A stretch of DNA of 63,849 bases from Paludibacterium sp. Its GTDB lineage: Bacteria; Pseudomonadota; Gammaproteobacteria; Burkholderiales; Chromobacteriaceae. The notes beneath the pieces were generated by a model. That model was not told the DNA's origin. It did not search any database and saw nothing but the letters and a program-made list of their open reading frames with translations. The DNA lies in contig NZ_JAFAND010000088.1 of the NCBI RefSeq assembly GCF_019232825.1, positions 1-63,849 of the forward strand, read 5' to 3'. This document shows positions 35,670-44,609 of this stretch, piece by piece. Numbering within the stretch: position 1 is the stretch's first letter; each line of letters opens with the position of its first letter. Made by a program: the position numbers and the translations under genes.

Positions 35670-36236
35670 TCAGCGGCGCTCCCGACAAGCGGCGCCATAC
35701 GACCAGCGCGGCAAAAAGCTCCTTGGATCGGGCGCCACCACCTGGCACGCCCCACTGCGCGGTTCGCGCAACTCGAACGTCGGGCGCCGCCCCGCGGCGT
35801 AACGCCCATCCGGCGTCACGGCGTGGCCCCCCTCCTCCACGCTCAATTCAATCCCCGGCAAGACGGCAAAATCGCGCAAATCCTCCCGGCGATCATAATG
35901 ACCCGCCCGTGTTCCTCCCGTCGGGTCGGCACGGTCGGCGAACAACAACACGCCTTGCCGCCAGGCCTCCGACGCCTCATCGCCGCCCGAGGAGCGCCGG
36001 CACCCCTGCAGCCGTTGATTACGCCGCATCAGCAACGCGCACACCTGTACCGGCTGGCCGCTATACAGCGCCTCGCTGCGCGCCATTCCCAGCGCGCTCC
36101 ACAGATGGCCGGCGCTGGCCGTGAGCCGGGCGCCGGCCAATAGGCGCGTCAACATCGCAACGGCCATGGCGGTGGATAGCGCCGTCAGCGACAGTACCCA
36201 CAGCATTTCGATCAGGCTGAATCCACGTGTCCGCAT
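35670..36236 (-). CDS. fimT: FimT/GspH-type pseudopilin
   Basis: A 188-residue prepilin: leader MRTRG, mature start FSLIEMLWVLSLTALSTAMAVAML with Glu+5 intact. The segment LTASAGHLWSALGMARSEAL near 38-57 is the GspH/FimT signature. Minor pilins of this class help start type IV pilus assembly and, in some species, bind DNA during uptake. GGGGGAGG precedes the ATG. It is the first gene of the four-gene pilin run; pilY1, usually present, is absent here. Confidence 0.85.
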   Translation of the reverse strand: MRTRGFSLIEMLWVLSLTALSTAMAVAMLTRLLAGARLTASAGHLWSALGMARSEALYSGQPVQVCALLMRRNQRLQGCRRSSGGDEASEAWRQGVLLFADRADPTGGTRAGHYDRREDLRDFAVLPGIELSVEEGGHAVTPDGRYAAGRRPTFELREPRSGACQVVAPDPRSFLPRWSYGAACRERR

Positions 36237-36863
36237 TCCGGCCTCCCCCTACTGAACCGGGCCAGGCTACGGCAGGCCGCTGTCCTTCTGCCAGGGGAAG
36301 ACGACGAACGGTCACTACGGTGTTTTCTCCAAAAAATTGGCCATGGCAGGAAATTTCACCACCCAGAGCAACCGATCAAGAAAAACCCCTGAATTGTCTC
36401 ATCGGCGCAACGATCACTCTGGGGTATGCACAGTATTAACTATCCGTGAAATAGATATCCGTCTTGATTGCGTTACATCAAGGGTGGTAACACGCGGCTG
36501 TGGTGAGATCACGGCATACGTTAGTGCCGAGTACGGCCCAAGTCTGTATATAAAAGCAATCAAAATATTCCAATGTAATTACTCCGCGCCAAGCGCCACG
36601 GGCCTTGGACGCGTCCGCCAGAAATCCATCGGCAGTTCCCCGGAGCAAGCAGGTTTTTCTGTTGCCTTTTTATTACAAGGCAGCTAAAACCTTTACCCAT
36701 GCCGTCACCGCAACGCAGATTGCGGACCGGCGATTTTTTTTCACCAATTCGCCAGCCGTCGCCTAGCCACGCTATGCCAGCTCTAGCGCATGACAATATT
36801 TGGCGCGCCGGGACAAGACACCGGACGCGCTAGATGGTTGGTTGACCAGGGACACCTAGACCT
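36237..36863. other. 627-base intergenic region, no convincing gene
   Basis: This is the largest gap in the window, between divergent fimT and the amino acid permease. The middle (about 36400-36600) is visibly richer in A+T than the flanks. Short open frames occur on both strands but have no ribosome binding site or recognisable motif. A stem-loop CCGCAA-N6-TTGCGG at about 36708-36725, followed by eight T's near 36733, resembles a terminator or attenuator upstream of the permease. Both promoters must lie here. Confidence 0.5.
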
Positions 36864-38270
36864 ATGAGTTTGATGCGCAAAAAAAATGTGCAAGACATGC
36901 TGGAATTCAGTAAGACCACCCAGGCTCTGAAGAAGGAGCTGGGCGTATTTGACCTGACCATGCTGGGCATCGGCGCCATCATCGGCACCGGTATTTTCGT
37001 GCTGACGGGTACCGGCGCGCTGATCGCGGGGCCTGGGCTGATGTTGTCGTTTGTCATCGGCGCGCTGGCCTGCGGCTTCGCCGCGCTATGCTATGCCGAG
37101 TTCGCCTCGATGCTGCCGGTTTCCGGCTCCACCTACACGTATGCCTATGCCACCTTGGGCGAGTTGATCGCCTGGATCATCGGCTGGGATCTGCTACTGG
37201 AATACCTGTTGGCATCCGCCACGGTGACCGCCGGCTGGTCGGGCTATTTCCAGAACCTGATCGGCAGCTTCGGCATTCACCTGCCTGCGGCGCTGACCGG
37301 CGCCTACGGCGCCCACCCTGGCGTGGCCACGCTATTCAATCTGCCGGCATTCGCGATCGCCATGGCCGTCACCGCGCTGTTGGCGTTCGGCATCAAGGAA
37401 TCCAAGCGAGTCAACAATATCATGGTGGTCATCAAGGTATCGGTGGTGCTGCTGTTCATCGCGCTCGGCGTGTGGCACGTCAAGCCGATCAACTGGCATC
37501 CGCTCTTGCCCTACGGCATGAATGGCGTGTTCCACGGCGCCGCCGTGGTGTTCTTCAGTTTCCTTGGCTTTGACGCCGTCACCTGTGCCGCCGAGGAAGT
37601 GAAGAAGCCGGAACGCGATCTGCCGCGCGCGGTGATCCTGTCGCTCGGCATCTGCTCGATTCTGTATGTGATCGTCGCTGCCATCATGACCGGCATCGTG
37701 CATTATCCGGACTTCGCCGGCATCGACCATCCGGTGTCCAAGGCGCTGGAAGTAGCCGGCCTCAACTGGGTAGCCGGCTTCGTCAACATCGGCGCCATCC
37801 TCGGCATGACGACTGTGATCTTGGTCATGACCTACGGCCAGACGCGCATCACCTTTGCCATGTCGCGCGACGGCCTGTTGCCCAAGGTGTTTTCCGAAGT
37901 GCATCCCAAGTATCGCACGCCGTATCGCGCCACCTGGATCATCGGCACCCTCATCGCCATCCTCGGCGCGCTGGTGCCGCTCGGCACGCTGGCGGAACTG
38001 GCCAATATCGGTACCTTGGCCGCGTTCTCGCTGATCTCGATCGCGGTCATCATCCTACGCAAGCGCGAGCCTGACCTGCCGCGTAAATTCCACTGCCCGG
38101 GTGTGCCCTACATCCCTGCACTGGCGATCTTGTTCTGCGTGTTCCTGATGGTGCAATTGGCGAGCCTGACCTGGACTTGCTTCGTCGTCTGGCTCCTGAT
38201 CGGCTTGGTGGTGTACTTCGGCTACGCCCGCAGCCGCTCGCTCCTGGCGACGCAAGGCGCGGCCTCCTGA
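36864..38270 (+). CDS. APC-family amino acid permease
   Basis: A 468-residue permease with 12 predicted helices, of the cationic amino acid transporter/YfnA group. The first helix carries LGIGAIIGTGIFVLTG near 34-49, the substrate-binding GxG loop of the APC fold; FFSFLGFDAVTCAAEEVKKPERDLPRA near 230-256 is the family signature. The substrate is not deducible. It is monocistronic, with a terminator following. Confidence 0.92.
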   Translation: MSLMRKKNVQDMLEFSKTTQALKKELGVFDLTMLGIGAIIGTGIFVLTGTGALIAGPGLMLSFVIGALACGFAALCYAEFASMLPVSGSTYTYAYATLGELIAWIIGWDLLLEYLLASATVTAGWSGYFQNLIGSFGIHLPAALTGAYGAHPGVATLFNLPAFAIAMAVTALLAFGIKESKRVNNIMVVIKVSVVLLFIALGVWHVKPINWHPLLPYGMNGVFHGAAVVFFSFLGFDAVTCAAEEVKKPERDLPRAVILSLGICSILYVIVAAIMTGIVHYPDFAGIDHPVSKALEVAGLNWVAGFVNIGAILGMTTVILVMTYGQTRITFAMSRDGLLPKVFSEVHPKYRTPYRATWIIGTLIAILGALVPLGTLAELANIGTLAAFSLISIAVIILRKREPDLPRKFHCPGVPYIPALAILFCVFLMVQLASLTWTCFVVWLLIGLVVYFGYARSRSLLATQGAAS

Positions 38271-38286
38271 CGCGCGGCGCGGCGCG

Positions 38287-38316
38287 AAAAGCCGGTGCTT
38301 ACGCGCCGGCTTTTTT
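38287..38316 (+). terminator. Terminator after the amino acid permease gene
   Basis: AAAAGCCGG - 10-base loop - CCGGCTTTT with six T's. The A-rich left arm allows use from the other strand for the convergent kinase gene. Confidence 0.9.
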
Positions 38317-38337
38317 CTTGGCAGCGGAAAGCAGGCG

Positions 38338-39273
38338 CTAAAGGCGCAGTTCGTCAACCGCGCGCACCGAGAGCGCTGGATGCACATTCATTGGCGTCAT
38401 CAGCGTCATCGCGGCGCAGCCGCGGGCGATGCGGGCGGCGTCAGCCAAAGGCAAACCCTTGAGCCAGCCGTAGGCGAAACCGGCCAGCAACGCATCGCCG
38501 GCGCCGGTCACATTCACCACCTTAACCGCCGGCGCGTTCATCCACCCAGCTTCCTCGCCATTGCTGTAATAAAAACCGAAACTGCCCAGACTTAACACCA
38601 CCTGTGTCACACCGGCGCAATGGAACCATTGGGCGACCTCCGGCGCCTGCTCGCGCGATGCAAACGGCAGGCCGGACAGCAGGCTCGTCTCTTGCCGGTT
38701 CAGCTTCAGGGTATGGATGCGGCCGAGCCATGGCGTCAAATTGGGCACGAAGTAAGAGCCGACCGTGTCCATGAAAATTGGCTGATCGCTGTGATGGGTA
38801 AGCAACCACGCCAAGGTCTCTTTGCTGAGCACCAGGCTGGTCACGATGGCCGTAGCCCCCTTCAACAACTCGGCATGCGCCTCCAACCACTGTGGCGAGA
38901 TCTGGGTCACAATCGACATATCGCCCACCACGCAATAATTCTCGCCATCACAATCGTTCACGATCACTGACCGGCTCGTCGCCTGCCCTTGGCAACACAG
39001 GGTGGCGGACAAGTCGACACCGGCTTTTTGCGTCGCCTGAGCGACGTCGCGTCCATACGCATCATCCCCCAGCACACTCAGCAAATAGGTCTTACATCCC
39101 AATAAGGCCAAATTCTCCGCCACATTCCGAGGCCCACCGCCTGGCTTGAAAATGACGCCGAGACTCGGATGCGGGCCATTGACTCGCATCGATATGGAGG
39201 AAGTGGTGGAAATATCTATATTTGCATCGCCAATAACAACCACATATTCGCTACAACTAACATCTTCCGGCAT
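38338..39273 (-). CDS. psuK: Pseudouridine kinase (PfkB family)
   Basis: A 311-residue PfkB-fold sugar kinase. VVVIGDANIDI at the N-terminus, FKPGGGPRNVAENLALLG near 43-60, THTLKLNRQE-like LNRQE near 190, and the anion hole NVTGAGDALLAGFAYGWLKG near 253-272 (catalytic Asp in GAGD) closely follow the layout of E. coli PsuK (YeiC). It phosphorylates pseudouridine to pseudouridine 5'-phosphate. The next enzyme, the PsuG glycosidase, is not adjacent. It is divergent from a nucleoside-binding protein gene, which fits nucleoside salvage. Confidence 0.8.
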   Translation of the reverse strand: MPEDVSCSEYVVVIGDANIDISTTSSISMRVNGPHPSLGVIFKPGGGPRNVAENLALLGCKTYLLSVLGDDAYGRDVAQATQKAGVDLSATLCCQGQATSRSVIVNDCDGENYCVVGDMSIVTQISPQWLEAHAELLKGATAIVTSLVLSKETLAWLLTHHSDQPIFMDTVGSYFVPNLTPWLGRIHTLKLNRQETSLLSGLPFASREQAPEVAQWFHCAGVTQVVLSLGSFGFYYSNGEEAGWMNAPAVKVVNVTGAGDALLAGFAYGWLKGLPLADAARIARGCAAMTLMTPMNVHPALSVRAVDELRL

Positions 39274-39445
39274 ACCAACTCCAATTCAAAACAATTCCAA
39301 GACATGTTAAAAAACATCGAAAACGATAGTTTTGAATATTTATCTCGTCAAGCGCGCATGCTTTTTCCACACAACGATAGACAATAAATAAACGAGAAAT
39401 ATCAACATACTATCTTTGCATTATTTAACATATGGGAATATTTAA
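39274..39445. promoter_or_regulatory. A+T-rich divergent regulatory region psuK / BMP protein
   Basis: 172 bases, clearly richer in A+T than the surroundings. An inverted repeat ATTCAAAAC (39284-39292) with GTTTTGAAT (39329-39337) lies near the kinase start, with a smaller one (ATGTT-AAAAA-ACAT) inside. Either could bind a shared regulator. No ORF here is convincing. Confidence 0.45.
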
Positions 39446-40456
39446 ATGAAAAAGGCATTGATTTACGTATCAGCTTGCATAATATGCACCGCAGCACAAG
39501 GGACTTCTTCAAAAAGCTTTGTTCCCGCCATCGTCTATCAAGGCGATAGACACGATCAGGGTTTCAATGAGCAAGCATTCAGCGGCGCCGAGCAATTCAA
39601 GAAAGAATATGGCATTTCCTATATCGAGGCCCAGGCCAGCAATGATGCCCAGCAACTGCAGGCTTTGCGCTCCGCGGCGCGACGTGGCGCCACGTTCGTG
39701 GTGGCGGTGACAAATACTTTCGCGCCATGGATAGCGCAAGTTGCCAAGGAGTTTCCCAGGGTCAAATTCGTATTGACTGACGCTACAGCAAAAGGCCGTG
39801 CAGCCAATTTAAAGAGCATTATGTTCAGAGAGCAAGAAGTTGCTTTTCTGGCGGGAATGGCCGCCGCGTTTAAAAGCAAATCCAACACGATTGGATATAT
39901 TGGAGGCAATGCTATTCCACCCATATTGGCATGGGGATGCGGCTATGCGCAGGGTGCACGATATGCAAAACCACAGATAAAAATTATTCAGAATATGGTT
40001 GCAAATACATCGGTAGGGTTTTCCGATCCAGCCAGAGGCGCGGAAATCGCACGGAGTCAATTCGATAGGGGTGTTGATGTGGTGTTTACCGCGGCAAACC
40101 TCACCAATTTCGGCGTGCTACGACAAGTAAAGGATTCTGGCAAATTGGGCATTGGCGTGGATAGTAACCAAAACGGTTTATTCCCTGGCGCGGTGCTGAC
40201 TTCCGCCATCAAAAAGGTTGGCAATCTGGTCTATGACGAATGGAAAGCAGCCAAGAATGAAGCCCCCTGGCAATCGGGCGTCACCACGGCAGGCCTCAAG
40301 GAGAATGTCCTCGACCTGGCCATCGACCAACACAATCGCGCGGTCTTCGACCAGGATCTCGAGCGCCGGGTCATGCAAGCACGCGCGGATATCGTTGCCG
40401 GCAAGATCAAGGTGATCGACTATCGAACCGATAATCGCTGCCCGGTGAAATATTAG
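39446..40456 (+). CDS. BMP/Med-family nucleoside-binding protein
   Basis: A 336-residue periplasmic binding protein of the basic membrane protein (PnrA/Med) family. The signal peptide covers about 1-19. Family blocks are DQGFNEQAFSGAEQF near 37-51, EAQASNDAQQL, FREQEVAFLAGMAAAFKSKSNTIGYIGG near 130-157, VFTAANLTNFGVL, and IGVDSNQNGLFPGAVLTSAIKKV near 234-256. Such proteins bind purine or other nucleosides for ABC importers. No permease or ATPase is adjacent. Base composition is lower in G+C than the neighbours, suggesting transfer. Pseudouridine as ligand is inferred only from the divergent psuK. Confidence 0.82.
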   Translation: MKKALIYVSACIICTAAQGTSSKSFVPAIVYQGDRHDQGFNEQAFSGAEQFKKEYGISYIEAQASNDAQQLQALRSAARRGATFVVAVTNTFAPWIAQVAKEFPRVKFVLTDATAKGRAANLKSIMFREQEVAFLAGMAAAFKSKSNTIGYIGGNAIPPILAWGCGYAQGARYAKPQIKIIQNMVANTSVGFSDPARGAEIARSQFDRGVDVVFTAANLTNFGVLRQVKDSGKLGIGVDSNQNGLFPGAVLTSAIKKVGNLVYDEWKAAKNEAPWQSGVTTAGLKENVLDLAIDQHNRAVFDQDLERRVMQARADIVAGKIKVIDYRTDNRCPVKY

Positions 40457-40474
40457 CCCGATGGCCAGATGCCA

Positions 40475-40525
40475 GCCGTGCGTTCGCGAAGCAACGCACG
40501 GCCTCAGGAATCGCACAAGACGTGC
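40475..40525 (-). repeat. Dispersed intergenic repeat, family B, copy 2
   Basis: It contains the hairpin GCCGTGCGTT-N8-AACGCACGGC (40475-40502). Read on the minus strand, GCACGTCTTGTGCGA then the hairpin matches 59246-59293. It lies between the converging BMP gene and the LuxR-type regulator gene and could also slow transcription from either side. Confidence 0.7.
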
Positions 40526-40559
40526 GCGGATGGTTAGGCGGAATTTCTGCGAGAGAGGC

Positions 40560-41285
40560 TTACTCTCGTAAAACGATCGACAATGACCGTTTACTGAGTC
40601 CTGGCGGCAGCACGTTCAGATAGCCCTGCGCGATGGCATTGTCGATCAACTCGCTTTTATTTGATGCGGAAAACTTCGCCTTCAGCGTTTCCTGATGCCA
40701 TTCGACGGTGCGGGTAGCAATGCCAAGCGCTTGAGCAATTTGTCGGGCGGAACGGCCACGCAACAAAAGAAACAGCACCTCTTCTTGCCGTTGGCTTAGC
40801 TTTTTGCCCGCAGGGTGCTGGCCGATAATGTAGCTGGTCGGCATCGCAAGCAAACCGTGCTCGCCCACGCTGCAGGTTATTTTGCTCAGTAGCGCGCCAA
40901 GTTCCAGCAGCTCACGCGAATTCAATTCCATGCCATGGAAGATCGTGCCGATGGTGCGCTGCGCATGATCTCGCAATGGCGTCTTGGTAAAAATGAACGA
41001 TCGCCACTGTTTATCGGAAAAACGGTGAATGTCCAAAATCCGCAGTCGTTCCCCACGCTGTATGACCTCACGATCTTGCGCCCGGAACAAATGCGCGCTC
41101 TCGGCAGTGCCGCATGGCACGTCGAGGTCGGTCATGCCGGCGATATCTTCTTTGCGGCATAAGCCGACGAGATTCGTATAGGTCTGGTTGGCATAAATGA
41201 AGTTCGACTGCTCGTCTTTGCAGCCCCAGCAGCCCGCTTGACTGTCGAACAACTGCTGCAGCTGCGGCGAGATCAACGTGGTCAT
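40560..41285 (-). CDS. PAS-LuxR transcriptional regulator
   Basis: A 241-residue regulator: a PAS-like sensor (about 15-125) with CWGCKDEQSNFIYANQTYTNLVGL, then a LuxR-type HTH (about 165-230) with LSQRQEEVLFLLLRGRSARQIAQALGIATRTVEWHQETLKAKF. There is no receiver domain. It is a one-component sensor, perhaps of a small molecule or redox state. Its ATG overlaps the stop of the cupin gene by four bases, so the two proteins are made together. Confidence 0.87.
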   Translation of the reverse strand: MTTLISPQLQQLFDSQAGCWGCKDEQSNFIYANQTYTNLVGLCRKEDIAGMTDLDVPCGTAESAHLFRAQDREVIQRGERLRILDIHRFSDKQWRSFIFTKTPLRDHAQRTIGTIFHGMELNSRELLELGALLSKITCSVGEHGLLAMPTSYIIGQHPAGKKLSQRQEEVLFLLLRGRSARQIAQALGIATRTVEWHQETLKAKFSASNKSELIDNAIAQGYLNVLPPGLSKRSLSIVLRE

Positions 41286-41671
41286 GGCGCAACCTCGCGC
41301 AAATCCTGATGCAGGACCCGGTCGTCACTCAGGTGGCTCGCACGGCAAACAAACAACAGCCTTAGCGGCTGCTCGCCGAGATTGACCAATTGATGCACTT
41401 GCTCTGCCGGTACCCGCAACAAATCGCCAGCGGCCACGGATACGCTTTGGCGCTCCTCACCTGGCGCTTGGCGATACAAACATCCCTGCCCGCTCAGGAT
41501 GAGATAGACCTCATCGCCTTGACTATGGGCATGGGCATGCACGGTTCCCTGGGGGGGAATGTCGCTCAAATAGAACGTCAGCGCGTCGCAGCTCGTCAGC
41601 GCGGCGATGGGAATACCCGCTTCCGGGTCGAATACCCCCCGCTGCGGGTGGAAAACATTGATAGGCGGCAT
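41282..41671 (-). CDS. Small cupin-domain protein
   Basis: A 129-residue single-domain cupin. The metal-binding motif 1 is HAHAHSQGDEVYLILSGQG near 46-64 (several His and a Glu), and motif 2 is VPAEQVHQLVNLGEQPLRLLFV near 86-107. It may be a dioxygenase, an isomerase or a binding protein; nothing in the sequence decides. ATG 41671 is preferred over a TTG 8 codons earlier. The overlap with the regulator gene suggests that it makes, destroys or binds that regulator's signal. Confidence 0.82.
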   Translation of the reverse strand: MPPINVFHPQRGVFDPEAGIPIAALTSCDALTFYLSDIPPQGTVHAHAHSQGDEVYLILSGQGCLYRQAPGEERQSVSVAAGDLLRVPAEQVHQLVNLGEQPLRLLFVCRASHLSDDRVLHQDLREVAP

Positions 41672-41819
41672 GGCGGCGGCTCTTTCATAAGGCAAAAAAT
41701 AGGCCTCATTAGAGCCGCCCGCGCCGAAAAGGTTTGTCGGTCAAAGGCGTAATGTGCGGCAGTGGCCGCTTAGCCGCAGAGCAAAAACGCATGGCGCGCC
41801 GGATGGGCGCCCGGCATGC

Positions 41820-44594
41820 TCAGTGAGCCGCCTCCCAGTTTGCGCCGGTGCCTACCTCGGCCAACAGCGGCACCGACAGCGTCGCCGCGCCGGCCATCAG
41901 CCGCGGCAACGTTTCTCGGACCGTTTCGAGTTCCTCCTGCGGCACCTCCAACACCAGCTCATCGTGCACCTGCATGATCAATTTGGTCTTCAGACCGCTA
42001 TCGCGTAGCCACTGCTGGGTGCTGATCATTGCCAGCTTGATGAGATCCGCCGCGCTACCCTGCATCGGCGCGTTGATCGCCGCCCGCTCGGCGCCGCTTC
42101 TGCGGCCGGGGTTGGCGGAACGGATATCCGGCAGATACAACCGACGGCCGAACACGGTCTCGACATAGCCCTGGGTCTTGGCCTGTTCGCGCGTGCGCTG
42201 CATGTATTCCGCCACCTTCGGGTACTTGGTGAAGTAACGGTCGATGAACTGCTGTGCCGCGCTACGTTCGATCTCCAACTGGCTAGCCAAACCGAAGGCG
42301 CTCATGCCGTAAATCAGGCCAAAATTGATGCTTTTGGCGTAACGGCGCTGCTCGCTCGTCACTTGATCGAGCGCCACGCCGAACACTTGCGCGGCGGTGG
42401 CGCGGTGGATGTCCTCTCCATCGGCGAACGCCTTGAGCATGCCCTCGTCGCCGGACACGTGCGCCATGATGCGCAGTTCGATCTGCGAATAGTCGGCACT
42501 GACGATCACATGTCCCGGCGGCGCGATAAACGCCTCGCGCACGCGGCGGCCTTCGGCCGAGCGGATCGGAATGTTCTGCAGGTTCGGGTCCGAGCTCGCC
42601 AGCCGGCCGGTCACCGCCACCGCCTGGGCATAGTTGGTGTGCACGCGGCCGGTATCGGCGCGGATCAGCTGCGGCAGCTTATCGGTATAGGTGGACTTGA
42701 GCTTCGCCAAACCGCGGTATTCCAACAGGCATTTCGGCAACGGGTGGTCGAGCGCCAGCGTCTCCAGCACCGACTCGTCGGTGGAGTAGCCGCCGCTCGG
42801 CGTCTTGCGCACGCCCTTGGTACTGATGCCGAGCTTACCGAACAGGATCTCCTGCAATTGTTTGGGCGAGTTCAGATTGAACGGCTGGCCGGCCAGCTCA
42901 TAGGCCTGGTGCTCCAGTTCCAGCATACGGCTGCCGAATTGGTGGCTCAGTTCGGCCAGCTTCTGACGGTCGAGCAACACGCCGGCACGCTCCATCTCGA
43001 ACAGCACCTCGGCCACCGGCAATTCGATGTCGCGGTATATCGCCATCTGACGCGCGTCCATCAGCGGCTTGAGCGCCCGGTCGAGCCGCAGCGTGATATC
43101 GGCGTCCTCGGCGGCATAGCGCGTCGCGGTATCGAGGTCGACTTCGTCAAAGCCGATCTGCTTGGCGCCCTTGCCGCACACCTCCTCGTAATGGATGGTC
43201 TTCTCGCCCAAATGGCGTTCGGCCAGATCATCCATGTTGTGCGTCAAGTGGCTCTCGATCACATAGGAGGCCAGCATGGTATCGTCGATCACGCCGGCCA
43301 GCGCGATGCCATGATTGCGGAACACGTGGCGGTCGTACTTGAGGTTTTGGCCAAGCTTCTTCTTGCCGGCGTCTTCCAACCACGGCTTGAGCCGGGCGAG
43401 CGTCGCATCGCGGTCGAGCTGCTGCGCCACGCCGGCGGCGCGGTGCGCCAGCGGCAGATAGGCGGCCTCGCCCGGCACCACGGCGAAGCTGATGCCGACG
43501 ATACGTGCCGACATTTGCTCAAGGCTCGTCGTTTCGGTGTCGAGCGATACCACGTCGGCGGCTTGCAGCTTGGCGAGCCAGGCATCGAGTTCGGGCTCGG
43601 TCAAAATGGTGTGGTAATCGCGCGCCATAGGCATGGCCGGCTGCGCGGCAACCACCAGCGACGCGCCGGCGAACAGGTCGTCGGTCTCGCCGCTCGTCGC
43701 GGCGACCGCCGCCGCGGCAACGGCGGCATCGGCGGCGCCGCCCTCCAATTCACGCAGCCAAGTGTTAAAGCCGAAACGGCGGAACAAAGCGCTCAGCGCC
43801 GTCGCGTCCGGCTGGCCGTGCAACAAGCCGTCAAGCCCGGCGGGCAGATCGGCCGTCAGGTCGACGTCGCATTTGATGGTGATGAGTTCGCGCGACAGCG
43901 GCAGATGCGGCAACGCCTGACGCAGCTTCTCGCCCACCGCGCCGCCGATCTCCGCCGCGTGCGCCATCACGCCTTCGAGCGAGCCATAGGCCTCGAGCCA
44001 CTTGAGGGCCGTCTTCGGCCCGCATTTCTCCACGCCGGGGACGTTGTCGACCTTGTCGCCGATCAGCGTCAGGTAGTCGATGATGCGCTCCGGCAACACG
44101 CCAAACTTGCCTTGCACGCCGGCGATATCCAGTACCTCGTTGCTCATGGTGTTGACGAGCGTGACGTTCGACGTCACCAACTGAGCGATGTCCTTGTCGC
44201 CGGTGGAAATCACCACGCGCATGCCCGCGGCCTCCGCCAGGCATGCCAGTGTGCCGATCACATCGTCCGCCTCGACGCCGGGCACCATCAGCATCGGCCA
44301 GCCGGCGGCGCGCACCACCTCGTGCACCGACGCCACCTGCAAGGCAAGATCTTCGGGCATCGATGGCCGATTGGCCTTATAGTCGGGGAATAACTCGTCG
44401 CGAAAGGTCTTGCCTTTTGCGTCAAATATGCACGCGCTATAATCGAACTCAACTTCTTTTTGCAGGCGTCGCAGCATATTGACCATGCCGTAGATCGCCC
44501 CTGTCGGCAGACCCTCCTTCGAGCGCAAATCGGGCATCGCGTGAAAGGCGCGGTACAAATAAGAAGAGCCGTCAATCAATAACAGTGTTTTCAT
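41820..44594 (-). CDS. polA: DNA polymerase I
   Basis: A 924-residue full-length PolA. The N-terminal 5'-nuclease (about 1-290) begins LLLIDGSSYLYRAFHAMPDL. The 3'-5' exonuclease (about 320-510) keeps DTETTSL, so proofreading residues are present. The polymerase (about 520-924) has DYSQIELRIMAHVSGDEGM, the O-helix RRYAKSINFGLIYGMSAFG and the catalytic HDELVLEV. It fills gaps and removes primers in replication and repair. No Shine-Dalgarno is seen: the 15 bases before the start, shared with the divergent LOG gene, are pyrimidine-rich on this strand. Confidence 0.97.
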   Translation of the reverse strand: MKTLLLIDGSSYLYRAFHAMPDLRSKEGLPTGAIYGMVNMLRRLQKEVEFDYSACIFDAKGKTFRDELFPDYKANRPSMPEDLALQVASVHEVVRAAGWPMLMVPGVEADDVIGTLACLAEAAGMRVVISTGDKDIAQLVTSNVTLVNTMSNEVLDIAGVQGKFGVLPERIIDYLTLIGDKVDNVPGVEKCGPKTALKWLEAYGSLEGVMAHAAEIGGAVGEKLRQALPHLPLSRELITIKCDVDLTADLPAGLDGLLHGQPDATALSALFRRFGFNTWLRELEGGAADAAVAAAAVAATSGETDDLFAGASLVVAAQPAMPMARDYHTILTEPELDAWLAKLQAADVVSLDTETTSLEQMSARIVGISFAVVPGEAAYLPLAHRAAGVAQQLDRDATLARLKPWLEDAGKKKLGQNLKYDRHVFRNHGIALAGVIDDTMLASYVIESHLTHNMDDLAERHLGEKTIHYEEVCGKGAKQIGFDEVDLDTATRYAAEDADITLRLDRALKPLMDARQMAIYRDIELPVAEVLFEMERAGVLLDRQKLAELSHQFGSRMLELEHQAYELAGQPFNLNSPKQLQEILFGKLGISTKGVRKTPSGGYSTDESVLETLALDHPLPKCLLEYRGLAKLKSTYTDKLPQLIRADTGRVHTNYAQAVAVTGRLASSDPNLQNIPIRSAEGRRVREAFIAPPGHVIVSADYSQIELRIMAHVSGDEGMLKAFADGEDIHRATAAQVFGVALDQVTSEQRRYAKSINFGLIYGMSAFGLASQLEIERSAAQQFIDRYFTKYPKVAEYMQRTREQAKTQGYVETVFGRRLYLPDIRSANPGRRSGAERAAINAPMQGSAADLIKLAMISTQQWLRDSGLKTKLIMQVHDELVLEVPQEELETVRETLPRLMAGAATLSVPLLAEVGTGANWEAAH

Positions 44595-44609
44595 AAAAGG
44601 CAGCGGAAA

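Noticed and set aside
36279-36293. Sigma-54-like promoter (TGGCAG-N7-GC) before fimT
   Set aside because: GG and GC have the right spacing, but most other consensus positions fail and no bacterial enhancer-binding protein gene is nearby.
36337-36687. Possible 116-codon gene in the large intergenic gap
   Set aside because: No ribosome binding site, no hydrophobic or family pattern, and mixed composition. Treated as noncoding.
42363-44393. Long open frame of 676 codons on the plus strand opposite polA
   Set aside because: It is an antisense shadow of a G+C-rich gene: no ribosome site, His/Arg/Gln-rich composition, and polA on the other strand is unmistakable.
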